A stretch of DNA of 64,000 bases from Microvirga sp. Mcv34 (GCF_024519725.1 NZ_JALJRK010000015.1:32609-96608); one strand, 5' to 3'. Shown: positions 29,865 to 39,205, numbered from the stretch's first letter. Notes: generated by a model not told the origin, from the letters alone. Translations and numbers: made by a program.

Positions 29865-31171
29865 GCCCCGCACCGAAAGCAAGCGCCCGCATATCCATTC
29901 GCCGTCATACGCTGCTCGGCTTGTCGGCCGCTCTCGTCCTCGTCGGAGGACTCGGCGGCTGGGCCGTGGTGACGGAACTGTCCGGAGCCGTCGTGGCGCC
30001 CGGCGCCGTGGTGGTGGACAGCCACGTCAAGAAAGTCCAGCATCCGACCGGCGGCGTCGTGGGCGAGATCCATGCCCGGGACGGCGACCGCGTTCGAGCG
30101 GGAGACATCGTGATCCGGCTCGACGAGACGGTCGCGCGCGCCAACCTCGCCATGGTGTCCAAGAGCCTCGACGAACTCGCGGCCCGTCAGGGCCGCCTCG
30201 AAACCGAGCGGGATGGAGGGAAGGACATCACTTTTCCTGCGGCCCTCAGAAGCCGTCTCGACGAGACCGAGATCGCCGAACTGACGCGAAGCGAGAGCCG
30301 CGTCTTCGAGTCCCGCCGCGAAGCCCGCGAAGGGCAGAAGGCGCAGCTCAAGGAGCGGATCGCGCAATTGCAGGAGCAGATCGACGGCCTCGATCTCCAG
30401 GCGGCCGCGAAGGCCGACGAGATCCAGCTCATTCAAAGCGAGCTGAGCGGCGTCGAGCAGCTCTGGCGCAAGAACCTGGTTCCGATCACCCGCGTGACGG
30501 CGCTCAAACGGGAGGAGACGCGCCTGCGCGGGGAGCGTGGTCAGCTCATCTCGAACATCGCACAGTCGAAGGGCCGGATCAGCGAGACGGCGCTCCAGAT
30601 CCTGCAGATCGAGCAGGATCTCAGAAGCGAGGTCTCGAAGGAACTGCGTGAAGTGCAGGCCAAGATCGCCGAACTCGTCGAGCGCCGCGTTGCCGCCGAG
30701 GATCAACTGAAGCGGATCGACATCCGGGCGCCGCAGGATGGGTTCGTGCATCAGTCGATGGTCCACACGGTGGGCGGCGTCATCAACGCGGGCGAACCTC
30801 TGATGATGATCGTTCCCGAGTCCGACGAGCTCTCGATCGAAGTGAAGGTTTCTCCGCAGGACATCGATCAGCTGCGTCCCGGGCTCGACACGGTCCTGCG
30901 CCTCTCGGCCTTCAACCAGCGCACCACGCCGGAGGTCAAGGGCAGGGTGAGCCTGATCGCGGCCGATCTGGTGACGGACCAGCGCTCGGGCATCCAGTAC
31001 TACCCGGTGCGGGTGGCCTTCGCCGACGGGGAGCGGGATCGCCTCGGCGCTCTCAAGCTGATGCCCGGCATGCCCGTGGAAGGATTCATCCAGACAGGCT
31101 ACCGCACGGTCTTCTCGTATCTGACGAAGCCCATCGCCGACAACATGGCGAAGGCATTCCGCGAGGAATAA
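29861..31171 (+). CDS. type I secretion periplasmic adaptor (HlyD/PrtE family)
   Basis: The 436-residue membrane-fusion protein has one N-terminal membrane helix (about residues 20-40), a biotinyl-lipoyl-like half motif (KKVQHPTGGVVGEIHARDGD), a long alpha-helical hairpin of about 170 residues (heptad-rich, about 100-290), the second lipoyl half, and a C-terminal beta-barrel ending PIADNMAKAFREE. It connects the inner-membrane ABC protein to a TolC-type outer-membrane channel. No TolC gene lies in the window, so a housekeeping one is probably used. The start overlaps the ABC gene stop. Confidence 0.92.
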   Translation: MSPAPKASARISIRRHTLLGLSAALVLVGGLGGWAVVTELSGAVVAPGAVVVDSHVKKVQHPTGGVVGEIHARDGDRVRAGDIVIRLDETVARANLAMVSKSLDELAARQGRLETERDGGKDITFPAALRSRLDETEIAELTRSESRVFESRREAREGQKAQLKERIAQLQEQIDGLDLQAAAKADEIQLIQSELSGVEQLWRKNLVPITRVTALKREETRLRGERGQLISNIAQSKGRISETALQILQIEQDLRSEVSKELREVQAKIAELVERRVAAEDQLKRIDIRAPQDGFVHQSMVHTVGGVINAGEPLMMIVPESDELSIEVKVSPQDIDQLRPGLDTVLRLSAFNQRTTPEVKGRVSLIAADLVTDQRSGIQYYPVRVAFADGERDRLGALKLMPGMPVEGFIQTGYRTVFSYLTKPIADNMAKAFREE

Positions 31172-31204
31172 TAGGTTGCCCGAACCGGAGTCGCAGGACT
31201 CCGG

Positions 31205-31915
31205 TCAACGGCCCGCATCGACCCTCTGGTGAGTTTCGATGTAGGTCCGCAGGGATTTCCCCACATCCTCGATATGCGTTCTGAGAAGAGCACAGGCGTC
31301 TGCGACTTGTCCGACCTCGCAGAGACGCACGAGCGCTGCATGCTCGGTCTCAGCGCGTTTCATCCCGTCCGTGAGGGAGAGCTGCAGCCGGGTATGCCTG
31401 TCGCATTCCTGCAGGAGGTTGGCCACGATCGCCAAGGTGCGCGGCTGCTCGGCATGACGGTACAGCAGCATATGGAACTGCGTATTCAGCTCGCCCCAGC
31501 GCCGGACATGGTTTGCACGCAGTTCGGCGCTGTATTCCTGAAGGATCCGGTTGAGCTGCTCGTAGTCGCCCGGGGTCAGCTGCCGGGCGGAGGCCTCCAG
31601 GAGGCGGGGCTCGAGGAGCATCCTCAAGGCAAAGAGCTCCTGAACCTCTTCTGTCGAAAGCTCCGACACGATGGCACCGCGATGGGGGAGGATCTTGACC
31701 AGCCCCTCGGCCTCGAGCTGCATCAGGGCCTCCCGAACCGGAATGCGGCTCACGCCGAACTCGGCCGCCAAGGCATCCTGCCGCAACGGAAACCCTGCCT
31801 TGAACTCACCATCGAGAATCCGCTCGCGCAGACTTTCCGCAACGGCCGCTGCAATCGTCCGATGCTGAAGGGACTTCTGCGCGGTCCTAGGGGAGGGCTT
31901 GCTTTCAAGAGTCAT
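31205..31915 (-). CDS. hypR: GntR-family (FCD) regulator of the hydroxyproline genes
   Basis: The 236-residue protein starts at ATG 31915 (MTLESKPSPR); a GTG at 31930 is an alternative. The GntR winged helix (about residues 18-85) includes AAAVAESLRERILDGEFKAG and GVSRIPVREALMQLEAEGLV. The FCD ligand domain follows (FALRMLLEPRLLEASARQLT, NTQFHMLLYRHAEQPRTL, HAALVRLCEVG). It is divergent from the three hydroxyproline catabolic genes and is their probable repressor, equivalent in role to S. meliloti HypR. The 7-6-7 dyad in the shared promoter is the likely operator. Confidence 0.82.
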   Translation of the reverse strand: MTLESKPSPRTAQKSLQHRTIAAAVAESLRERILDGEFKAGFPLRQDALAAEFGVSRIPVREALMQLEAEGLVKILPHRGAIVSELSTEEVQELFALRMLLEPRLLEASARQLTPGDYEQLNRILQEYSAELRANHVRRWGELNTQFHMLLYRHAEQPRTLAIVANLLQECDRHTRLQLSLTDGMKRAETEHAALVRLCEVGQVADACALLRTHIEDVGKSLRTYIETHQRVDAGR

Positions 31916-31983
31916 GACTCGAACTATCACTGAAGTTCCAAGAACGCTTCCATAGCAGCATCCCGAGAGTTTGGCTTGACAAC

Positions 31984-32003
31984 GTAGATTTTATACAATC
32001 TAC
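31984..32003. promoter_or_regulatory. GntR operator-like dyad in hydroxyproline promoter
   Basis: GTAGATT and AATCTAC form a perfect 7-bp inverted repeat separated by six bases (TTATAC). It lies immediately downstream of TTGACA (31976-31981) and overlaps the -10-like TACAAT (32001-32006), so bound regulator would block RNA polymerase. The hydroxyproline deaminase ATG is 40 bases further. Confidence 0.7.
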
Positions 32004-32042
32004 AATAATAGCATTAAATGTCCAGATTGGGAGAAGGGCGAA

Positions 32043-32969
32043 ATGGCGAGGATCGGTTGGGAAGGGGTGTTCCCTGCGGTGACCACCCAGTTCAAGGCGA
32101 ATTACGACTTGGACATCGAGGCCACGGCCAAGGTGATGGACGGCTTGATCCGGGACGGCGTCTCCGGGCTCATCGTCTGCGGAACGGTCGGCGAGAACAC
32201 GTCGCTCAGCCGCTCTGAAAAGGTGGCCGTCATGGAAGCCGCGAAGGATGTCTCCCGCGGCCGGGTGCCGGTGATTGCCGGCATCGCCGAATTCACCACC
32301 CCGTTCGCCTGCGAGGTCGCGAAGGAGGCTGCCCGCGTGGGCCTCGACGGCGTCATGGTCATGCCCGCGCTCGTCTATTCCTCGAAGCCGCATGAGACAG
32401 CCGCGCATTTCCGGGGCGTCGCCAAGGCCACCGATCTGCCGGTGATGGTCTACAACAACCCTCCCATTTACAAGAACGACGTGACGCCGGACATTCTGGC
32501 TTCCCTGGCGGATTGCGAGACAATCGTCTGCTTCAAGGATTCCTCCGGCGACACGCGCCGCTTCACCGACACGCGCAACATGGTTGGCGATCGCTTCGTG
32601 CTGTTCGCAGGCCTTGACGACGTGGTGGTCGAAAGCGTGATGCTCGGCGCGCAAGGCTGGATCTCCGGCATGTCGAACGCCTTTCCGCAGGAAGGCGAGA
32701 CCCTGTTCCGGCTCGCGAAAGCCGAGCGCTACGAAGAGGCACGCGCCCTTTACGACTGGTTCATGCCGCTGCTTCACCTCGATGCCCGCCCCGATCTCGT
32801 GCAATGCATCAAGCTGTGCGAAGCAATCATGGGCCGTGGTTCGGAATTGACGCGGCCCCCGCGTCTTGCTTTGAGCGCCGAGGAACGCGCTGACGTCGAG
32901 GCGCTCATGGAAAAGGCGCTGAAGAACCGTCCGGTGCTTCCCGATGTCGGCCTGAAATCCGCCGCCTGA
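32043..32969 (+). CDS. hypD: DapA-family lyase, probable pyrroline-4-hydroxy-2-carboxylate deaminase
   Basis: The 308-residue protein has the DHDPS/NAL-type TIM barrel: GVFPAVTTQFKANYDLD at the N-terminus, GTVGENTSL, the Tyr Y137 (MVYNNPP) and the Schiff-base lysine K165 (VCFKDSSGD). The family covers many aldolases and deaminases, so context decides. The next two genes are a 4-hydroxyproline epimerase and a D-amino-acid dehydrogenase, which together produce the substrate of the deaminase that yields 2-oxoglutarate semialdehyde. The semialdehyde dehydrogenase (HypH) is not in the window. Confidence 0.82.
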   Translation: MARIGWEGVFPAVTTQFKANYDLDIEATAKVMDGLIRDGVSGLIVCGTVGENTSLSRSEKVAVMEAAKDVSRGRVPVIAGIAEFTTPFACEVAKEAARVGLDGVMVMPALVYSSKPHETAAHFRGVAKATDLPVMVYNNPPIYKNDVTPDILASLADCETIVCFKDSSGDTRRFTDTRNMVGDRFVLFAGLDDVVVESVMLGAQGWISGMSNAFPQEGETLFRLAKAERYEEARALYDWFMPLLHLDARPDLVQCIKLCEAIMGRGSELTRPPRLALSAEERADVEALMEKALKNRPVLPDVGLKSAA

Positions 32970-33047
32970 TCGAGAACGGGCGAAGGGCTTTGAACTCCTT
33001 CGCCCGCTCTTCTATCATTGTCGACCCCACGATCAGCGAGTGCAGCG

Positions 33048-34070
33048 ATGGCACGCCACACCTTCTTTTGTATCGACGGCCACACCTGCGGAAACCCGGT
33101 CCGCGTGGTTTCCGGCGGCAGCATCCCGCAGTTGAAGGGCGGCACGATGTTCGAGCGCCGCCAGCACTTCCTGGCAGAATACGACTGGATCCGGACCGGT
33201 CTGATGTTCGAGCCCCGCGGGCACGACATGATGTCCGGCTCGATCCTCTATCCGCCGACGCGCCCCGATTGCGATGTCGGGATTCTGTTCATCGAAACGT
33301 CCGGGTGTCTCCCCATGTGCGGACATGGGACGATCGGGACCGTGACCATCGCCCTCGAGAACGGCCTGATCCATCCCAAGACACCGGGGCTCCTGCGTCT
33401 CGACACGCCGGCCGGCGTGGTCGAGGCCCGTTATGAGCAGAACGGTCCCTTCATCGAGCGCGTCCGCATCACCAACATTCCGTCGTTCCTCTATGGAACC
33501 GGCTACGAGGTCGAAGTGGACGGGCTCGGGCACCTGATGGTGGATGTCGCCTATGGCGGCAATTTCTACGCCATCGTCGAGCCGCAGCCGCTCTATTCCG
33601 ACCTGGCGGACATCGATCCGTCGGACGTCCTGCGCTGGAGCCCGAAGCTGCGAGAGGCCTTCAATGCGCGTTACCGGATCGCTCATCCAGAAAACCCGGA
33701 TATCAACCGCCTGACGCATGTCCTGTGGACCGGACGCGCGCAGACCCAAGGCGGGACGGCCCGCAACGCCGTGTTCTACGGCGACAAGGCCATCGACCGC
33801 TCGCCCTGCGGGACGGGAACATCGGCCCGCATGGCCCATCTCGCGGCGCGTGGCGCGCTGAAGGAGGGCGATGCGTTCGTCCATGAGAGCATCATCGGAT
33901 CCACCTTCGTCGGCCGCATCGAGGGGCGGGCAAAGGTCGGAGACCGGGATGCCATCATTCCCTCCATCGAAGGATGGGCGCGCGTGACGGGCTTCAATAC
34001 GATCATCATCGACGACCGCGATCCCTTCGCAAAAGGGTTCCAGGTCGTGGATCGGCCCTCCCACGCCTGA
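33048..34070 (+). CDS. hypRE: 4-hydroxyproline 2-epimerase (proline racemase family)
   Basis: The 340-residue protein converts trans-4-hydroxy-L-proline to cis-4-hydroxy-D-proline. Both catalytic cysteines of the two-base mechanism are present: C91 (GCLPMCGHGTIG) and C254 (DRSPCGTGTSARMA). The N-terminus (FFCIDGHTCGNPVRVVSGG) is typical of epimerases of this family. A dehydratase member (trans-3-hydroxyproline) would have Thr or Ser in place of one Cys, so this is an epimerase. ATG 33048 was chosen over an upstream TTG. It lies 78 bases after the deaminase gene in the same operon. Confidence 0.88.
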   Translation: MARHTFFCIDGHTCGNPVRVVSGGSIPQLKGGTMFERRQHFLAEYDWIRTGLMFEPRGHDMMSGSILYPPTRPDCDVGILFIETSGCLPMCGHGTIGTVTIALENGLIHPKTPGLLRLDTPAGVVEARYEQNGPFIERVRITNIPSFLYGTGYEVEVDGLGHLMVDVAYGGNFYAIVEPQPLYSDLADIDPSDVLRWSPKLREAFNARYRIAHPENPDINRLTHVLWTGRAQTQGGTARNAVFYGDKAIDRSPCGTGTSARMAHLAARGALKEGDAFVHESIIGSTFVGRIEGRAKVGDRDAIIPSIEGWARVTGFNTIIIDDRDPFAKGFQVVDRPSHA

Positions 34071-34117
34071 GGCGAGAGCGTCAGCGGCGGACCAAACTTC
34101 TCCTGAATGGGTGCACG

Positions 34118-35353
34118 ATGCGGATCGCGATCGTCGGAGCTGGAATCGTCGGCCTCGCAGCCGCCCATGCCCTTCTGGACCGGGGGCATGACGTCATTCT
34201 GGTCGATCCGGGCGATCAGAGCGCGCGACCGACGGACGGCAATGCCGGCTGGATCGCCCATACCGACGTCATGCCTCTGGCCTCTCCCAAAGTTTGGAGG
34301 AATCTTCCGAACTGGCTGATGGATCCGCTGGGACCTCTCTCCATCAGGCCGGCCTATCTTCCCGCTCTGACGCCGTGGCTGATGCGCTTCGTGCTGGCAT
34401 CGTCGCCCCTGCGGATCAAGGCCAGCATGGCGGCCATCCGGGCCATCAACGCAGAGGCCTTGCCTTCCTGGAAGAGTCTGCTCTCCTCGTTGGATCTCAA
34501 TGCACATTTGCGCGAGAAGGGCATTCTCTCTGTCTGGAAACAGCATGAGGCTTTTCTGCGCTCCAAGGACGTTCTCGATCGTCAGCGTGACCTCGGAATC
34601 GGCGTCGAAATCCTCGACCGGAAGGAACTCGCACGCCTGGAGCCTGCGCTGCATAATGTCGAAGCAGGCGTGCTCTTTCCGGAAGCGTGCCACATCTCCG
34701 ATCCTGCCCATCTGGCATCGGATCTCAAACGGCTCGCTCTCGTACGTGGCGCACGGCAAGTGGCCGCTCGTGCCCGGGCCGTGAAGGCGGACGATGCGGC
34801 GATCCGCATCGAGGCGGAAGAGGCAGACGACGCAATCGTCGCCGACAAGGTCGTCATCGCCGCGGGGGTCTGGTCCCGGCCGCTGGCGGAGATGCTGGGC
34901 GACCGCGTCCCTCTCGATACCGAGCGCGGATACAATGCCACCTATCCCAAGGGATCGTTCGGCCTTGACCGCCCCGTCATGTTCGAAGGCGAGGGCTTCG
35001 TGACGACGCCGCTCGATACGGGGGACAGGGTCGGCGGCGCCGTCGAGTTCGCGGGGCTGGAGGCCAAGCCCAATCATGACCGGACATCGGCGATGATTGC
35101 GCGGCTCAGGCGTTTTCTGCCCGATTTCAAGGCCGATCAGGAGGCGAGACGCTGGATGGGCTTTCGTCCATCCATTCCGGATTCCCTGCCGGTGATAGGC
35201 CCTTCCAAACGGGATCGTCGGATCGTCTACGCCTTCGGCCATGGCCATCACGGCCTGACCCAGGCGGCCGTCACATCGCGGCTGGTAGCGGATCTCATCG
35301 ACGAGATGCCCAGCGAGATTGACCTTAAGCCCTATTCGGCACAACGCTTCTGA
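34118..35353 (+). CDS. hypO: FAD-dependent D-hydroxyproline dehydrogenase (DadA-like)
   Basis: The 411-residue flavoprotein starts at ATG 34118 with the dinucleotide-binding motif AIVGAGIVGLAAAHALLDRG and acidic VDPGD at the end of beta2. The substrate-binding domain and the second FAD motif (WMGFRPSIPDSLPVIGPS, YAFGHGHHGLTQAAVTSRLV) match D-amino-acid dehydrogenases and the cis-4-hydroxy-D-proline oxidase/dehydrogenase group. It would make pyrroline-4-hydroxy-2-carboxylate, the substrate of the upstream DapA-family deaminase. The stop lies 63 bases from a convergent small gene. Confidence 0.85.
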   Translation: MRIAIVGAGIVGLAAAHALLDRGHDVILVDPGDQSARPTDGNAGWIAHTDVMPLASPKVWRNLPNWLMDPLGPLSIRPAYLPALTPWLMRFVLASSPLRIKASMAAIRAINAEALPSWKSLLSSLDLNAHLREKGILSVWKQHEAFLRSKDVLDRQRDLGIGVEILDRKELARLEPALHNVEAGVLFPEACHISDPAHLASDLKRLALVRGARQVAARARAVKADDAAIRIEAEEADDAIVADKVVIAAGVWSRPLAEMLGDRVPLDTERGYNATYPKGSFGLDRPVMFEGEGFVTTPLDTGDRVGGAVEFAGLEAKPNHDRTSAMIARLRRFLPDFKADQEARRWMGFRPSIPDSLPVIGPSKRDRRIVYAFGHGHHGLTQAAVTSRLVADLIDEMPSEIDLKPYSAQRF

Positions 35354-35415
35354 GCAGGCCTCTCCCTAGAAAATTCAGGAGCGACAATCCCTCGTCCGAT
35401 CCCGCCTGATCCGCG

Positions 35416-35643
35416 TCAAGCCGTCGGCTGGGGCGTGGTCGGCGTCACGGGGATTTCAGGGGGCGATGTCGGCGGCACGCCGATCGGCTCCCCAGGGGGC
35501 GGAATGTCTCCGGGCGTCGTCGGGGGCACGCCGATGGGCTCGGACGGAGGGCCCTCGGGCGGCGTCGGCGGGCTCACGGGTGCCGGATTGGGATCCGCGG
35601 GCGTCGGCTCCGGATAAGGCTGGTTCGGCAGAGGAATGGGCAT
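35416..35643 (-). CDS. small proline-rich protein
   Basis: The 75-residue protein is nearly half proline, with a repeated EPIGVPPT element (twice, 15 residues apart) and no signal peptide, membrane helix or cysteine. GGAG lies 11 bases before the ATG. It is a plausible small expressed gene, but composition alone could arise by chance in a GC-rich frame. The complementary strand also has an open Gly-rich frame over the same bases, so the assignment is tentative. Function unknown. Confidence 0.45.
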   Translation of the reverse strand: MPIPLPNQPYPEPTPADPNPAPVSPPTPPEGPPSEPIGVPPTTPGDIPPPGEPIGVPPTSPPEIPVTPTTPQPTA

Positions 35644-35774
35644 TCAGGCGGCGCTCCGTGGCTGAGGCGTCTATCGGGTCCATATGGGCAATCATCCGTG
35701 GAGCGCTAGGTTCCGGTCAAGCCAGAGGGCTTTATCGCCTGCGAGGCGTCCCAGCATTCCAACGCGGCGTAAAT

Positions 35775-37649
35775 CTATTCCTGACCGCGCTCGCGCCGCC
35801 GCCGCTCGACGGCCTGTTTGATCAGCACATCGAGGATCTCACTCGGCACCGCTTTCGATGGCCGGCCGTTTATGGCGCGCAGGCGCTCGACCTCGAACTT
35901 CGGCTCGCGATTGATGGTCAGAAGGCCGTTGGTTTCCTGCGCGGTATCGGTGAGCTGGGTGTAGCAGAACCCGGCCAATGCCGTGGAGGCGAGCAGCGCA
36001 TCGACGAGTTCCTCATAGCGGGCGAGCAGGGCTTCCGGGCTTGCGAACTGGCCGTAGCCGAACCAATCCTCGGTGGCCTGAGGGACGAAACCGAGGCCGC
36101 CGAACTCGCTGATCACGATGGGCTCATCGTCGATCACGGCCCCTTCTTCCAGGAGAGGGTGATGGTGCGGGCGGACCTCCCGGAAGGTGCGCGCGATGGT
36201 CTGCCGGTCGGCATAGCGTTCCCGCAGCATATCACCGGTGGGGGCATAATCGTGTACGCCGAAGACGTCGCCGACCGCGTGCTGCCAGCCGTCGTTGCCG
36301 ATCACTGGGCGGGTGGGATCGATTGCCCGGGTGAGGTGATAGAGGGCGCTCACGAAGCTGCGCTGCTGCGCCGAGCGGTCCAGGTCGGGGACGCCCCAGC
36401 TTTCGTTGAGGGGAACCCAGGTGATGATGCACGGATGGTTGTAGTCGCGGCGGACGGCCTCCAGCCATTCGCGGGTGAGCATTTCAGCCGCGCGGTCCGA
36501 GTAGACGTAAGCATTGGCGGCCTCGCTCCAGACGAGCATGCCGAGCCGGTCGCACCAGTACAGAAAGCGCGGATCCTCCAGCTTCTGGTGGATGCGGACC
36601 CCGTTGAAGCCCAAAGATTGCGCCAGCTCGACCTCGCGTTTGAGGGCATCCGCATCCGGGGCGGTCAGGAGGGAATCCGGCCAGTAGTTCTGCGCCAGGA
36701 CGAGGCGCAGGAACGTGGGAATGCCGTTGATGATGAAGCGTCCATCGCGGGCTTCGATGCGGCGCAGGCCGAAATAGCTTTCGACGCGGTCGATGACGGT
36801 GCCGTTCCCGTCGATCAGTTCGATCTGAGCCTCGATGAGGTTCGGGTGCTCCGGCGCCCAGAGCAGGGTGCGACGCCGGCGGATCGCCGCATCGTTGATA
36901 TCGAGGAGAAGGTCCCGCCGCAGCTCGCGGCCTGAGAGGAGATAGGTATCGTCGGCGAGAATGCGGGTCGGTCGGTCCCCCTTGAGCTGAACGCGCGCAT
37001 GCCAGCCTGCGGGAGGCCTGCGGTCGAGGCGCAGGACCAGTCCGACGCCGAATCGGTCGACATCCGGCGTCCAACGCAGTTCGGCGATAGCGACCTCGGG
37101 GAGCGGCTCCAGCCAGACGGGCTGCCAGATGCCCGTGGTGCGGTGATACCAGATATACCCTGGCTGTTCTTCCCAGTACTGCTTGCCTCGGGGCTGCTGG
37201 AGATCCCGCGGCTCGTCCTCGGCGCGAACCACGATGACCTGGCTTTCGCCGGGATCGAGCAGGGGGGTGATGTCGGCCGAAAACGGCGTCTGCCCGCCTG
37301 CGTGCTCGACCGCCATGCGTCCGTTGACCCAGACCGTGGCCTTGTAGTCGACGGCGCCGAAATGGATGACGAGCCGATCCCGGCGATCGGCCTCTTCAAC
37401 CTTTACTTCGCGGCGATACCAGACCACCGGATGGAAACCTGTCTCGGCCACACCTGACAATTGGCTCTCGGGCGCGAAAGGCACCAGGATCTCGCGGTCG
37501 AAGGGATCCGTCCGCTCGAACCAGCGTTCCGCAAGCCCCTCGTCCTGGTTGTCGAAAGCGAAGCCCCAGGGTCCGCACAGGTCGGTCCAACGATGACGAC
37601 GCAGTTGCGGGCGAGGATGGAGGTCGGCAGGGGTGATCGTCTCGGTCAT
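35775..37649 (-). CDS. glycoside hydrolase family 2 protein
   Basis: The 624-residue protein has the GH2 three-domain order: sugar-binding jelly roll (about 25-180; PFAPESQLSGVAETGFHPVV, WVNGRMAVEHAGGQTPF), immunoglobulin-like domain (about 190-300) and TIM barrel (about 300-600). The acid/base is E416 in VPLNESWG and the nucleophile is E515 in VISEFGGLG. No signal peptide is visible, so it looks cytoplasmic. Beta-galactosidase, mannosidase or glucuronidase activity cannot be told apart here. It is divergent from two GH1-like genes, which suggests a small glycan-processing group next to the exopolysaccharide locus. Confidence 0.87.
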   Translation of the reverse strand: MTETITPADLHPRPQLRRHRWTDLCGPWGFAFDNQDEGLAERWFERTDPFDREILVPFAPESQLSGVAETGFHPVVWYRREVKVEEADRRDRLVIHFGAVDYKATVWVNGRMAVEHAGGQTPFSADITPLLDPGESQVIVVRAEDEPRDLQQPRGKQYWEEQPGYIWYHRTTGIWQPVWLEPLPEVAIAELRWTPDVDRFGVGLVLRLDRRPPAGWHARVQLKGDRPTRILADDTYLLSGRELRRDLLLDINDAAIRRRRTLLWAPEHPNLIEAQIELIDGNGTVIDRVESYFGLRRIEARDGRFIINGIPTFLRLVLAQNYWPDSLLTAPDADALKREVELAQSLGFNGVRIHQKLEDPRFLYWCDRLGMLVWSEAANAYVYSDRAAEMLTREWLEAVRRDYNHPCIITWVPLNESWGVPDLDRSAQQRSFVSALYHLTRAIDPTRPVIGNDGWQHAVGDVFGVHDYAPTGDMLRERYADRQTIARTFREVRPHHHPLLEEGAVIDDEPIVISEFGGLGFVPQATEDWFGYGQFASPEALLARYEELVDALLASTALAGFCYTQLTDTAQETNGLLTINREPKFEVERLRAINGRPSKAVPSEILDVLIKQAVERRRRERGQE

Positions 37650-37872
37650 ATCCCATCCGCTTCATGCTTTGTCGCTGCCGGGCAGGAGGCAGGCTCACCC
37701 CTCGTTCCCGACCAACGCATGAGGGCCGAGGAGGTTCTCACGGGCGTCCTGCGATGAAACCTTCCCTTAGGTTAGCCGTTCCTTCACTTGGATCACATGA
37801 CGGCCGAGGTTCGCCTGCGGCCTCACCGCTGTGCTGCAGTGGAAGCACTGACGCTCAAGGGATGGCCTCGGC

Positions 37873-39186
37873 ATGACCCAAGCGCTGCCACCTCGTTCCC
37901 GTCTTCATCGCCTCACCGACCCGGATGCGTTCTGGTGGTCCACCGGGATCGAGGATACCTTCATCACGGCCCCGCACCCGGTCACGGGACGGATTCTCGA
38001 CGAGTACGAGCTGACCGGCCATTACGACCGCTGGCGTGACGATCTGGGCCTCGTGGCCGAACTCGGCGTGCCCTGCGCCCGCTACGGCGTCCCCTGGCAT
38101 CGCATCCAGCCCACGCCGACGACATGGGATTGGACATTCCCGGACGAGACTCTGGGGCGGCTGCTCGACCTCGGCGTCGATCCCCAGGTCGACCTCGTGC
38201 ATTACGGATTGCCCGCCTGGATCGAGGACGCCTTCCTTCATCCCGACTATCCGAAGCTTGTGTCCGATTACGCGGCCCGCCTCGCCGAGCGCTTTCGCGG
38301 CCGGATCACCTGGTATACCCCTCTCAACGAGCCGCGCATCACGGGCTGGTATTGCGGGCGCCTCGGCTGGTGGCCGCCGTTCCGGCGCAGCTGGCCCGGC
38401 TTCGTGGCGCTGATGCTGGCTATTGCCAAAGGCATGGTCGAAACCGTCAAGGCCCTGGAGAGCGTCGACCCCGAGATCGTGCCGTATTTCGTCGATGCGA
38501 CGGACCTGTTCGATACCGACGACCCGGCCTTCGAGGGCGAGGCCCGGCGCCGTCAGGACATCGTCTTCCTCGCCCTCGATCTCGTCTCGGGGCGGGTCGA
38601 CGAGCGCCATTCCCTCTGGGCCTGGCTCTTGAAGAACGGCGCGCGGGAGGCCGATCTCGCTTACTTTCAGGACAATGCGGTGGCGCTGCCGGTCATCGGC
38701 ATGAACCTCTACCCGATGTTCACGCAGAAGAAGCTGCTGCGGGATGTGGGAGGGCGCTTCCGGATCCGCATGCCCTATGCCGGCGCCGATCTCATCACCC
38801 GTCTCGGGCCGCTCTACTACGAGCGCTATGGGGCGCCGCTCATGATCTCGGAGACGGCCTCGATGGGGTCGCTACGCCGCCGGCTCGACTGGCTCGATGC
38901 GTCGGTCGCGGCCACCCGGCAGCTGCGCGAAGATGGCATCCCATTGGTCGGATATACCTGGTGGCCGATGTTCGCGCTTGTGACATGGGCCTACCGCCAG
39001 GGGCAGCGCCCCGTGACCGAGCATCTGGCCCAGATGGGGTTGTGGGACATCGTCCCGGACGAGGCCGATCCGCTGCGGCGGGTCAGGACCGCGGGGGTGG
39101 ATGTCTACCGGCGCCTGGTGCAAGGCGGGGCCGAGAGCGTCGGCATGCTCTCCCAAGCCCCATCCCGCGCCGCGGCGGCGCTTTGA
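37873..39186 (+). CDS. GH1-like glycosidase
   Basis: The 437-residue protein resembles family 1 beta-glycosidases: FWWSTGIEDTF near the N-terminus, acid/base E153 in YTPLNEPRI, nucleophile E327 in LMISETASMG, and the Trp-rich GYTWWPMFA near the C-terminus. The canonical GH1 TENG nucleophile motif is changed to SETA, so it belongs to a divergent branch. The gene is followed after 19 bases by a related GH1-like gene. Substrate unknown; no signal peptide is seen. Confidence 0.8.
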   Translation: MTQALPPRSRLHRLTDPDAFWWSTGIEDTFITAPHPVTGRILDEYELTGHYDRWRDDLGLVAELGVPCARYGVPWHRIQPTPTTWDWTFPDETLGRLLDLGVDPQVDLVHYGLPAWIEDAFLHPDYPKLVSDYAARLAERFRGRITWYTPLNEPRITGWYCGRLGWWPPFRRSWPGFVALMLAIAKGMVETVKALESVDPEIVPYFVDATDLFDTDDPAFEGEARRRQDIVFLALDLVSGRVDERHSLWAWLLKNGAREADLAYFQDNAVALPVIGMNLYPMFTQKKLLRDVGGRFRIRMPYAGADLITRLGPLYYERYGAPLMISETASMGSLRRRLDWLDASVAATRQLREDGIPLVGYTWWPMFALVTWAYRQGQRPVTEHLAQMGLWDIVPDEADPLRRVRTAGVDVYRRLVQGGAESVGMLSQAPSRAAAAL

Positions 39187-39205
39187 GGCGGAAGGGGAGA
39201 GCGGG

